A stretch of 60,996 nt of DNA from Mycobacterium innocens. Its GTDB lineage: Bacteria > Actinomycetota > Actinomycetes > Mycobacteriales > Mycobacteriaceae. The first letter of the stretch is position 1, and each line of letters opens with the position of its first letter. Positions 1 to 7,359 of this stretch are shown here, piece after piece. A program made the translations under genes and the position numbers. Location: contig NZ_UPHQ01000040.1 in assembly GCF_900566055.1 (NCBI RefSeq), forward strand, positions 1-60,996. The letters run 5' to 3'. The notes beneath the pieces were generated by a model. That model worked only from the letters and a program-made list of their open reading frames with translations. It had not been told where the DNA came from and made no database searches.

Positions 1-55
1 CCCCCGCAACCCCCCAGGAAACGGAACACAACGCGGAACGCGCATTCGACAGCCG

Positions 56-82
56 TAGGCTACTATTGCCTATCGTTACAAT
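56..82 (+). promoter_or_regulatory. Candidate promoter with inverted repeat upstream of ycaO
   Basis: TACAAT at 77-82 is a good mycobacterial -10 hexamer. Just upstream, TAGGC (56-60) and GCCTA (68-72) form a 5-bp inverted repeat with a 7-nt spacer, where an operator could overlap the -35 region. No convincing -35 box lies at the right distance. Inference only. Confidence 0.25.
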
Positions 83-191
83 TTTGCATGGTAAGTAACG
101 ATCAGATCGAGGTAAGTCCTACCACCAACCGCGGCTGGTCACCGCTCGTCCCCGCGGAAGGAGGCTGAATCATGCGTCGCGGCCCACCGCC

Positions 192-1408
192 GTGTCCGTG
201 GGCCCGGATTGGTCGCAGTGCCCAACCCGGGTGCTGGGCAATGCCGATCCCACCTCCATCGCCCGTCGGGCGGGGACCTATCGCATCATCTCTCCCGAGC
301 AGACCTGGCAGGCCGTGCAACCGATGCTGGAATCAGCGGGCATCACCCGTGTCGCCGACCTCACCTGGCTCGATGATCTCGGCATTCCCACCGTTCAGGC
401 AGTGCGCCCCGCCTCGCTGACACTGTCGGTCAGTCAGGGCAAGGCCACCACCTACCGCGCCGCCCAAGTTTCTGCGGTCATGGAATCGCTGGAAACCTGG
501 CACGCTGAAAACGTCACGCCCGACCTGTTTTCCATGACCACGAGGGACATCGCGGCCGCACTGACCTACGATCCCGCCCAGCTGCTCCTGTCGGCCCGAA
601 GCATCTACCATCCGGGCGCCAAGCTCGACTGGATGACAGCGACGACGCTGTTGACCGGCCGCCAAACCTGGGTGCCCTGGGAGGCGGTTCTGGTGAACGC
701 GGCGGTCCACAACCGCTGGGACCCGCCGATGTTCTCGATGGACACCACGGGGTTGGCCTCGGGCAACAGCTACTGGGAGGCCAGCCTGCCCTCTACGAGG
801 TCATGGAACGCCACGCCATGGCCGCCGGCGAGCCCGGAAGCACACTTTTCGAGGTGCCTGTCGATGATGTCGCCGACTCCGGCTGCGCCGAGTTGGTCGA
901 CATGGTTCACCGGGCCGGGAGCGAACTGCAGATAGCGCGGACCGACACGTGGGACGGTTTCCCTTGCTTTACCGCCGAGATCTGTTCGCCCATGCTGGGG
1001 GTGCCGTTCAGCGGCTTCGGTTTACACCACGATCCCAACGTGGCGTTGTCTCGCGCGATCACCGAAGCCGCGCAATCGCGGCTGACGGCGATCAGCGGAG
1101 CTCGCGAGGATCTGTCACCGGCGTTGTATCACCGCTTCGCCCGAGTGCACGCCTACGGCCCGTTGCGGCCAACCAGGCGGCAGTTGCCTACCGCCGAACC
1201 CACATCGTGGCACGTTCCCGACACCGGTTCGCTCAGTGACCTGTTGGCTTCGGCCGCAACGGCGGTGGCCGCGCGGTCGGGCACCGAGCCGCTGGCGGTC
1301 GTGTGCGACCTGGCCGGCAGCTGCGTTCCGGTGGTGAAGGTCATCGCGCCCGGCCTGACGGCATCACACGGTTCTCCGATGCGTACCCCCTTGCAGGAGT
1401 TGGCATGA
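192..1408 (+). pseudogene. YcaO-domain cyclodehydratase/thioamidation protein, frameshifted
   Basis: YcaO enzymes use ATP to activate peptide backbone amides, making azolines or, with TfuA, thioamides. The N-terminal half (GTG 192 to about 785) has the family signature: ITRVADLTWLDDLGIP, a VSQGKATT phosphate-binding-like segment, VMESLETWHAE and TTGLASGNS. The reading frame then shifts. The continuation ALYEVMERHAM, which is the conserved YcaO helix carrying Glu ligands, lies in another frame starting near 794 and runs to the stop at 1408, including FSGFGLHHDP and RAITEAAQSRL. The break falls around 785-797. CTGCCCTC there looks like an original CTGCACGCCCTC (Leu-His-Ala-Leu) that lost 4 nt. 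The stop overlaps the tfuA start (ATGA). Either a true pseudogene or a sequence error. A strong AAGGAGG at 158-164 points to an ATG at 172 that is in the wrong frame, so the real start is uncertain. Confidence 0.8.
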
Positions 1409-2700
1409 CGGCCGCCGGCCGGATCGTGGTGACGGCGGGGCCCACCATAGGCGTCGACGATATCCACGCGGTCGTGCCCAATGCCGAAGTGGTGCCTCCG
1501 ATTTCGTTCGGCGACGCCCTGCAATACGGGCTGGAAGCGGGCGACACGCTGTTGATCGTTGACGGGTTGTTCTTCCAGCACCCCCCGGTGCGGCACAAAG
1601 AACTCCTGACTGTGATGGACGCCGGTGTCCGCGTCGTCGGCTCGTCCAGCATGGGCGCGCTGCGCGCCGCCGAACTGCATCCCTTCGGCATGGAAGGCTA
1701 CGGCTGGGTATTCGACAGCTACCGCAACGGAAACTTGGAAGCCGACGACGAAGTCGGCATGGTGCACGGCGAGCCTGAAGACGGCTATCCCGTCTTCGTC
1801 GACGCGCTGGTCAACATCCGCCAAACGCTGCGGCGCGCCGTCGGGACCGGTTTGCTCTCGGCTCAATTAGCGGCAGAGATCGTCGAAGCGGCCCGCCGCG
1901 TGCCGTTCACCGAGCGCAGCTGGGACCGCCTCCTCGCCGACCTCGATGTGCCCGAAAGACGTTGCTTGACAAAACAATTTCAGGAACTGCGGGTCGACAT
2001 CAAACACGCCGATGCGCTACTGGCACTGCGCAACATCACCGACGGCCACCGTGGCGCGGCGACCCGCCCCGGCCCACCGCCAACCATCTGGTCCCAACGC
2101 TGGCAACAACGCTGGGCACCACCCGTTCCAGTGGCCATCACCACCGACAGCGGAACCAACACCACCATCGAGGTCCGCGACACCGACGTCCTATCCCTGC
2201 TGAGCATCTGCGCCACCGACCGCTGGGCCTACCTGCCCGCCCTCGAGCAGGTCGCCTCCTGGCACTGGAGCCTGACGCAGCCCGGGCGCAGCGGCGACGT
2301 TCGCCACGACGCATCCCGCGCGATTGCGCAGGTTGCTGCCGACACCCGGCAACGCGCGTTGGAGACCGTCGCCCACCACCACGCCGTAACCGTCGGACTT
2401 GCCGACGAGTCCGGCCTCCCCGAGCCGGTCAGGCCGCAGTGGTTGACCGCCGAAGAGAACGAAATCCTTTGCGATGACCCGATTGCCGTCTCGGCGCGAC
2501 TGATCACCCGCACATTGTTTGTCACCCGGGCACTTCCGGCAATCGAGCACTTTCTCGACCTGTTACGCGCGGACGAGCGCCTGCCGTACTGGCGCATTGC
2601 TACGGCCCACGCGCTGGCCAGGCGCGACGAATTATCCCGTCGCAAGCCGCATTTGAACCTGCACCGCCGCCACCCTGTTCGCTGTCGCCGCCGCCGATGA
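1405..2700 (+). CDS. TfuA-like protein (YcaO partner)
   Basis: 431 aa. The N-terminal 130 residues form a TfuA-like core: VVTAGPTIG near residue 10, then PPISFGDALQYG, LIVDGLFFQ, and the hallmark GSSSMGALRAAEL followed by GMEGYGWVF. TfuA proteins are encoded beside YcaO and are thought to assist backbone thioamidation, probably in sulfur delivery. The C-terminal 300 residues are helical-looking and not recognised; TfuA proteins vary here. ATG 1405 is chosen because it overlaps the ycaO stop as ATGA, indicating translational coupling. The last residues (HRRHPVRCRRRR) look atypical, so the extreme C terminus may be shifted. The gene is intact although its partner is broken. No obvious precursor peptide lies between 1 and 2800. 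Confidence 0.85.
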   Translation: MTAAGRIVVTAGPTIGVDDIHAVVPNAEVVPPISFGDALQYGLEAGDTLLIVDGLFFQHPPVRHKELLTVMDAGVRVVGSSSMGALRAAELHPFGMEGYGWVFDSYRNGNLEADDEVGMVHGEPEDGYPVFVDALVNIRQTLRRAVGTGLLSAQLAAEIVEAARRVPFTERSWDRLLADLDVPERRCLTKQFQELRVDIKHADALLALRNITDGHRGAATRPGPPPTIWSQRWQQRWAPPVPVAITTDSGTNTTIEVRDTDVLSLLSICATDRWAYLPALEQVASWHWSLTQPGRSGDVRHDASRAIAQVAADTRQRALETVAHHHAVTVGLADESGLPEPVRPQWLTAEENEILCDDPIAVSARLITRTLFVTRALPAIEHFLDLLRADERLPYWRIATAHALARRDELSRRKPHLNLHRRHPVRCRRRR

Positions 2701-2750
2701 CCGGCTGCCGTCCCTCGAAGTCGGCTCCTTGGGTCCCGCCTAAACCTAAA

Positions 2751-2767
2751 GCCGAGGGAACCTCGGC
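2751..2767. terminator. Hairpin between convergent tfuA and OYE genes
   Basis: GCCGAGG (2751-2757), loop GAA, CCTCGGC (2761-2767): a perfect 7-bp GC stem with a 3-nt loop in the 100-bp gap between convergent genes. There is no U tract, which is common for mycobacterial intrinsic terminators. It could serve both directions. Confidence 0.4.
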
Positions 2768-2801
2768 GCGTGGCATAGGTGTTTTCGACGCGGGTGCATC
2801 G

Positions 2802-3986
2802 TCAGCGGTCGGGCGCGCCGGTGACGACACAGCGGGTGCGGCTGTAGATCGTGGGCATGCACAGATTGCAATGTGTGCACGCCGAACGGGCCCGCTGCCC
2901 GTCGGCGGCGATCCGATTGACCAGGTCGGGCTCGGCCAGCAGCGCCCGGGCCATCGCAACGAACTCGAATCCCTCGGCCATCGCCAGGTCCATCGTCTCC
3001 CGGTTGGTGATTCCGCCCAGCAGAATAAGTGGCATCGACAACTCGGCGCGAAACAGCCGAGCGTCGCGCAACAGATAGGCATCGCGGTAGGGGTATTCGC
3101 GGAAAAACTTATGGCCGGTCATCCGGATGCCCCAGCGCAGCGGCGGCTTGAAGGCGCCGGCGAATTCCTTGACCGGCGCGTCGCCGCGGAACAGGTACAT
3201 GGGGTTGACCAGCGAACTGCCGGCAGTGAGCTCCAGCGCGTCCAGCCCGCCGTCGTCCTGCAGCCACTTCGCCGTGGTCAGCGCTTCCTCGGTGGTGATG
3301 CCGCCGCGGATGCCGTCGGCCATGTTGAGCTTGGCGGTCACCGCGATCTGTTGTCCGACGGCGCGGCGAACGGCCAGCACCAATCCGCGGGCGACCTTGG
3401 CCCGGTTCTCCAGTGACCCGCCGAACTCGTCGTCGCGCCGGTTGATCAGTGGCGACAGAAACGAGCTCGCCAGATAGTTGTGGCCCAAATGGATTTCGAC
3501 GGCGTCGAAGCCGGCGTCGACGGCCAGGCGGGCGGCGTCGGCGTGCGCGGCCGTCACATCGGCGATGTCGTCGCGGGTCGCCTTCTTGGCAAACCGCATC
3601 GCGAGCGGGTTGAAGAACCGCACCGGAGCCAGCGCGGTCGCCTTGTTGGAGCGGGCGTCGGCCACCGGGCCGGCGTGACCGATCTGGGCACTGACCGCCG
3701 CGCCCTCGGCGTGCACGGCCTCGGCGAGCCGGCGCAGCCCCGGCACCGCCTCGGGCCGCATCCACATCCCGTCGCCACTGGTGCGGCCGCCGGGGGAGAC
3801 CGCGCAATACGCGACCGTCGTCATACCGACCCCGCCCGCCGCCGGCAGCCGGTGGTACTCGATCAGATCGTCGGTTACCAGCGCATCGGGCGTGCGCGCC
3901 TCGAACGTCGCGGCCTTGATGACCCGGTTGCGCAGCGTCAGCGGGCCCAGCTTGGCCGGGCTGAACACGTCGGGGGCATCGGCCAT
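2802..3986 (-). CDS. NADH:flavin oxidoreductase, old yellow enzyme family
   Basis: 394 aa. TIM-barrel FMN enzyme that reduces activated alkenes or related substrates. Visible family elements: [14 protein letters not shown] at the N terminus, SAQIGHAG, the catalytic-type [29 protein letters not shown], and [14 protein letters not shown] with [15 protein letters not shown] for phosphate binding. The C terminus has [11 protein letters not shown] and a fourth Cys about 10 residues later, resembling the 4Fe-4S site of the 2,4-dienoyl-CoA reductase/trimethylamine dehydrogenase branch, but the NAD/FAD-binding extension of that branch is absent. It matches what I know of Rv3359 by position and type. 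It is divergent from folD, with 39 bp between starts. Start ATG 3986 gives MADAPDVF. Substrate unknown. Confidence 0.9.
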   Translation of the reverse strand: MADAPDVFSPAKLGPLTLRNRVIKAATFEARTPDALVTDDLIEYHRLPAAGGVGMTTVAYCAVSPGGRTSGDGMWMRPEAVPGLRRLAEAVHAEGAAVSAQIGHAGPVADARSNKATALAPVRFFNPLAMRFAKKATRDDIADVTAAHADAARLAVDAGFDAVEIHLGHNYLASSFLSPLINRRDDEFGGSLENRAKVARGLVLAVRRAVGQQIAVTAKLNMADGIRGGITTEEALTTAKWLQDDGGLDALELTAGSSLVNPMYLFRGDAPVKEFAGAFKPPLRWGIRMTGHKFFREYPYRDAYLLRDARLFRAELSMPLILLGGITNRETMDLAMAEGFEFVAMARALLAEPDLVNRIAADGQRARSACTHCNLCMPTIYSRTRCVVTGAPDR

Positions 3987-4025
3987 GTCAGGAGCGTACG
4001 CGGCGGACGTGCCACACTGTCTGGG

Positions 4026-4883
4026 GTGGGCGCAATCACGCTGGACGGCAAGGCCACCCGCGACGAGATCTTTGTGGACTTGAAGCGGCGGGTGGCGGCT
4101 CTGACTTCTTCCGGGGCTGCGTCGGGCCGCCCCCCCGGGCTGGGCACCATCCTGGTCGGCGAGGACCCCGGATCGCAGGCCTACGTGCGGGGTAAGCACG
4201 CCGACTGCGCCAAGGTCGGCATCACGTCGATCCGCCGCGACCTGCCCGCCGACATCAGCACCGCCACGCTCAACGAGACCATCGATGAACTGAACGCCAA
4301 CCCCGACTGCACCGGCTACATCGTGCAGCTGCCGCTGCCCAAACATCTGGACGAGAACGCGGCGCTGGAGCGCGTCGACCCGGGCAAGGACGCCGACGGG
4401 CTGCACCCGACCAACCTCGGCAGGCTGGTCCTCAACACCCCGGCGGCGCTGCCCTGCACCCCGCGCGGCATCGTGCACCTGCTGCGGCGCTACGACGTCG
4501 AACTCGCCGGGGCGCACGTGGTCGTCATCGGCCGCGGTGTGACGGTGGGCCGCCCGCTGGGGCTGTTGCTCACCCGCCGCTCCGAGAACGCCACGGTGAC
4601 GTTGTGCCACACCGGAACCCGCGACCTGGCGGCGTTGACCAGGCAAGCCGACATCATCGTGGCGGCGGTCGGGGTGCCGCACATGTTGACCGCGGACATG
4701 GTGCGCCCCGGCGCCGCGGTGGTCGACGTCGGAGTCAGCCGCACCGCGGACGGGCTGGTCGGCGACGTACACCCCGACGTGTGGGAGGTGGCCGGTCACG
4801 TGTCGCCGAACCCCGGTGGCGTCGGGCCGCTGACCCGGGCGTTCCTGCTGACCAACGTCGTCGAGCTGGCCGAGCAACGATGA
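4026..4883 (+). CDS. folD: Bifunctional methylene-THF dehydrogenase/methenyl-THF cyclohydrolase
   Basis: 285 aa, normal length. Interconverts 5,10-methylene-THF and 10-formyl-THF (NADP-dependent dehydrogenase plus cyclohydrolase) in cytosolic one-carbon metabolism. Signatures: [16 protein letters not shown] with the catalytic Lys, [36 protein letters not shown], the Rossmann segment [17 protein letters not shown], and C-terminal [19 protein letters not shown] 4026 is chosen because it gives the expected N terminus ([14 protein letters not shown]); the open frame extends upstream but is antisense to the OYE gene. The stop overlaps the next start. Confidence 0.97.
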   Translation: MGAITLDGKATRDEIFVDLKRRVAALTSSGAASGRPPGLGTILVGEDPGSQAYVRGKHADCAKVGITSIRRDLPADISTATLNETIDELNANPDCTGYIVQLPLPKHLDENAALERVDPGKDADGLHPTNLGRLVLNTPAALPCTPRGIVHLLRRYDVELAGAHVVVIGRGVTVGRPLGLLLTRRSENATVTLCHTGTRDLAALTRQADIIVAAVGVPHMLTADMVRPGAAVVDVGVSRTADGLVGDVHPDVWEVAGHVSPNPGGVGPLTRAFLLTNVVELAEQR

Positions 4884-5173
4884 CGGCGCGGGCCATCCTT
4901 GCGCACACGTTTCGCGCGCAGTGGCCGATCCTGCTCGTGGGGCTGATTTTCGTGGCGGCGTTCGTGCTGGTGGGGGCGAACTTCTGGCGTCGAGGTGCGT
5001 TGTTGATCGGGATCGGTGTGGGTGTGGCGGCCGCGCTGCGGCTGGTGTTGTCCGACGAGCTGGCCGGCCTGCTGGTGGTGCGCAGCAAGGGAACGGACTT
5101 CACGACCATGGCGGTGGTGGGGGCCGCGATGGTCTATATCGCGTCAACGATCGACCCGCTGGGCACCGGCTGA
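4880..5173 (+). CDS. DUF3017 small membrane protein (Rv3355c-like)
   Basis: 97 aa. ATGA overlap with folD, so translationally coupled. Three hydrophobic segments are visible: [37 protein letters not shown] and [16 protein letters not shown], consistent with an inner-membrane protein. The family is found next to folD in actinobacteria and has no assigned function. The stop lies 3 bp from the stop of the convergent DUF732 gene. Confidence 0.85.
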   Translation: MTARAILAHTFRAQWPILLVGLIFVAAFVLVGANFWRRGALLIGIGVGVAAALRLVLSDELAGLLVVRSKGTDFTTMAVVGAAMVYIASTIDPLGTG

Positions 5174-5203
5174 ACCCTAAAACCCGGCTGAACCCGAAAA
5201 CCC
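5168..5203. repeat. Tandem 18-bp repeat, two copies
   Basis: Two copies (5168-5185, 5186-5203) beginning GGCTGAACCC, with one difference, spanning the ends of the two convergent genes. The duplication extends into the stop region of the DUF732 gene. Confidence 0.5.
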
Positions 5204-5587
5204 GGGTATCCCCGGTATCTGCGGCAAACCCGGCAGGTTGCCGGTTGCCACGTCCGTCATCGCCTGCGGGCAATACGTCGAAATGGCGATGCTGGTGAAA
5301 ATTTGCGCCATCGGCTTGGGCATGCCGGTGCCTGCGGCGACGACGGTCGCCGCCGCCGAGTTGAACGACCCGCCCGGTCGGGCCAGTGTCGAGCACACCG
5401 AGCGGCCCAAATCCACGGTACTTGCCGGGTCGCCGTAGTTGACGCCGGCCTCGGTGAGCGCGTTGATGAAGGCGTCGTCGATGGTGCCGGCCTCAGCCGG
5501 TGCCGCCAATGCCGCGGCCGCGGCGAGCAGCATTGCGGACCCCGCCAACAGGCGGATCGTGAGTGGCTGATGACGCCATGCTTTCAT
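5177..5587 (-). CDS. Secreted DUF732 protein (Rv3354-like)
   Basis: 136 aa. A classic Sec signal peptide is visible: MKAWRHQPLTIR, a hydrophobic stretch AMLLAAAAALAAP, then a likely cleavage at AEAG. The mature part TIDDAFINALTEAGVNYGDP, then GRSVCSTLARPG and ISTYCPQAM, is the DUF732 pattern, with two Cys that probably form a disulfide. Function is unknown in the family. The C terminus is Gly/Pro/Ile-rich (LPGLPQIPGIPGFSG). ATG 5587 is chosen because it starts directly with the signal peptide; a longer frame to 5689 adds residues that do not fit. Exported, cell-envelope or culture-filtrate protein. Confidence 0.85.
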   Translation of the reverse strand: MKAWRHQPLTIRLLAGSAMLLAAAAALAAPAEAGTIDDAFINALTEAGVNYGDPASTVDLGRSVCSTLARPGGSFNSAAATVVAAGTGMPKPMAQIFTSIAISTYCPQAMTDVATGNLPGLPQIPGIPGFSGSAGF

Positions 5588-5796
5588 GTCCGTTCCCCAT
5601 TCAATTCGGAGCGCACCAGGCCATTCGGGCACACTCAAGCGACTTCTACGAACCTTGCTGCATGGCTGTCTCGTTTCGAACACGGCCACGTAAAGGTTTG
5701 CCGTCGACTGTCAGCACGCGCCCAACGACACGATCGCGTCACACTGTGCCACGACACGTCGCACCTCAGCCGGTTTCGCCGTCGCGCCGATTGACA

Positions 5797-7239
5797 ATGC
5801 GGCCCATGATTTCTCGGCAAGCGTTCCTTCGCGGCGCGGTGGGAGCGTTGGCGACATCAGCGCTGTTCCGGCCGGTGCGGGCGGCTGCGGCTCCGTCTAG
5901 CGGTTGGAGCGGTCTGGCCTCCTCGATCGGTGGCCGGGTGCTGCTGCCCGACAGCGGGGGCTCGTTCACCTCTGGCAAGCAGGTATTCAACTCGCTCTAC
6001 AACGGCTCGAACCCGGCGGCGGTGGTCACGGTCACTTCGCAAGCCGACGTCGAGAAGGCGGTCGCGTTCGCGGCCGCCAACAAGCTCAAGATCGCTCCGC
6101 GCGGCGGCGGGCATTCCTACATCGGCGCGTCGGCCGCCGCCGGCGCCATGGTGATCGATCTGCGCGGCCTGACCGGCGGCGTGAATCTCGACAGCGCCAC
6201 CGGAAACGTGACGATGCCGGCCGCGACCGATCTGTACGCGGTACAGCAGGCGCTGGCCGGCGCCGGCCGCGCGATTCCCACCGGCAGCTGCCCGACCGTC
6301 GGCGTGGGCGGCCTGACACTCGGCGGCGGAATGGGCGCCGATTCCCGCCACGCCGGCTTGACCTGTGATGCGCTCAAGTCAGCGACGGTGGTGTTGCCCA
6401 GCGGGCAAACGGTCACCGCATCCGCCGACGATCACCCCGATCTGTTCTGGGCGTTGCGGGGCGGCGGGGGCGGCAACTTCGGGGTGACGACCTCGATGAC
6501 GTTTGCGACCTTCCCGACCGCCGACTCCGACGTGGTGCGCGTCGACTTCGCCCCATCGTCGGCGGCCCAGGTGCTGACCGGCTGGCAGACCTGGCTGGCG
6601 GCAGCCGACCGCAACACCTGGGGTCTGGTCGACATGTCGGTCAACGCCTCACAGGCCAACTGCCATGTGCTGGCGACCTGCCCGGCGGGGTCGGGTCCCG
6701 GCATGGCCAACGCGATCAAATCCGCGGTCGGTGTACAGCCCACCGGGACCGAGCACAAGACGCTGAGTCATATGGACCTGGTGATGTATCTGGCCGGCGG
6801 CAGTTCGACGAGTTCACCACGCGCCTTCGTGGCCGGGTCCGACGTCATCGGCACGGTGAATTCGGCTGCGGCACAAGCCATTGTCGCAGCGCTGGGAAAG
6901 TGGCCGCCGGCCTCGGGGCGGGCGTCGGTGATCGTGGACACGCTCAGCGGCGCGGTCGGCGATATCGATCCGGCCGGCTCGGCTTTTCCGTGGCGCCGGC
7001 AGTCCGCCGTCGCGCAGTGGTACGTCGAGACGCCCAACAGCGGGCAAGCCGCCGCGGCCAACAACTGGCTAAGCTCCGCACATCAAGCAGTGCAACAGTT
7101 TTCGGTCGGCGCGTACGTCAACTACCTGGAACCCAACACCGCGCCGTCGCGATACTTCGGGTCGAATCTGTCGCGGCTCACCGAGATCCGGCAGCAGTAC
7201 GACCCCAACCGGTTGATGTACTCGGGTCTCAACTTCTGA
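5797..7239 (+). CDS. FAD-linked oxidase, berberine-bridge-enzyme type, exported
   Basis: 480 aa. Residues 1-30 look like an export signal (ISRQAFLRGAVGALATSALF, ending near RAAAA); only one Arg of a twin-arginine motif is present. The FAD-binding type-4 domain follows: VVTVTSQADVEKAVAFAA, then APRGGGHSYIGAS with the His normally bonded to FAD, PTGSCPTVGVGGLTLGGGMG, and DLFWALRGGGGGNFGV. The C-terminal BBE segment ends YFGSNLSRLTEIRQQYDPN. Such enzymes oxidise alcohols, sugars or alkaloid-like substrates with O2; the substrate here is unknown. M. tuberculosis carries, as I recall, only short remnants of such a gene (Rv3351c-Rv3353c), so this would be the intact version. ATG 5797 or 5806 are both possible starts. 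It lies 120 bp upstream of the PKS, in the same direction. Confidence 0.9.
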   Translation: MRPMISRQAFLRGAVGALATSALFRPVRAAAAPSSGWSGLASSIGGRVLLPDSGGSFTSGKQVFNSLYNGSNPAAVVTVTSQADVEKAVAFAAANKLKIAPRGGGHSYIGASAAAGAMVIDLRGLTGGVNLDSATGNVTMPAATDLYAVQQALAGAGRAIPTGSCPTVGVGGLTLGGGMGADSRHAGLTCDALKSATVVLPSGQTVTASADDHPDLFWALRGGGGGNFGVTTSMTFATFPTADSDVVRVDFAPSSAAQVLTGWQTWLAAADRNTWGLVDMSVNASQANCHVLATCPAGSGPGMANAIKSAVGVQPTGTEHKTLSHMDLVMYLAGGSSTSSPRAFVAGSDVIGTVNSAAAQAIVAALGKWPPASGRASVIVDTLSGAVGDIDPAGSAFPWRRQSAVAQWYVETPNSGQAAAANNWLSSAHQAVQQFSVGAYVNYLEPNTAPSRYFGSNLSRLTEIRQQYDPNRLMYSGLNF

Positions 7240-7347
7240 CGGGTATCCAGCTGCGCGGCGACAGCACGCTGAGCGGGCGCGGTTGGGTCCGAAAGTGGCT
7301 TGTTCTGGGCTGCGTGGGTTCCCCTGACGGCCTGTCTACTCGTCCCC

Positions 7348-7353
7348 TATCGT
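7348..7353 (+). promoter_or_regulatory. Candidate leaderless -10 element of the PKS operon
   Basis: TATCGT (TANNNT type) ends 6 nt before the GTG at 7360, the geometry of mycobacterial leaderless transcripts. No Shine-Dalgarno is visible before that GTG, which supports a leaderless start. No -35 is required. Confidence 0.35.
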
Positions 7354-7359
7354 TTAGCT

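Noticed and set aside
3480..4025. Upstream extension of folD
   Set aside because: The open frame is the antisense of the OYE gene in high-GC DNA; the conserved FolD start is at 4026.
5745..5765. CACACTGTG near-palindrome in the DUF732/FAD oxidoreductase intergenic region
   Set aside because: Arms of four bases only; no placement relative to a promoter.
5797..5895. Twin-arginine signal on the FAD oxidoreductase
   Set aside because: The segment reads SRQAFLRG with a single Arg, so Tat export is not supported; a signal-like hydrophobic region is still noted.
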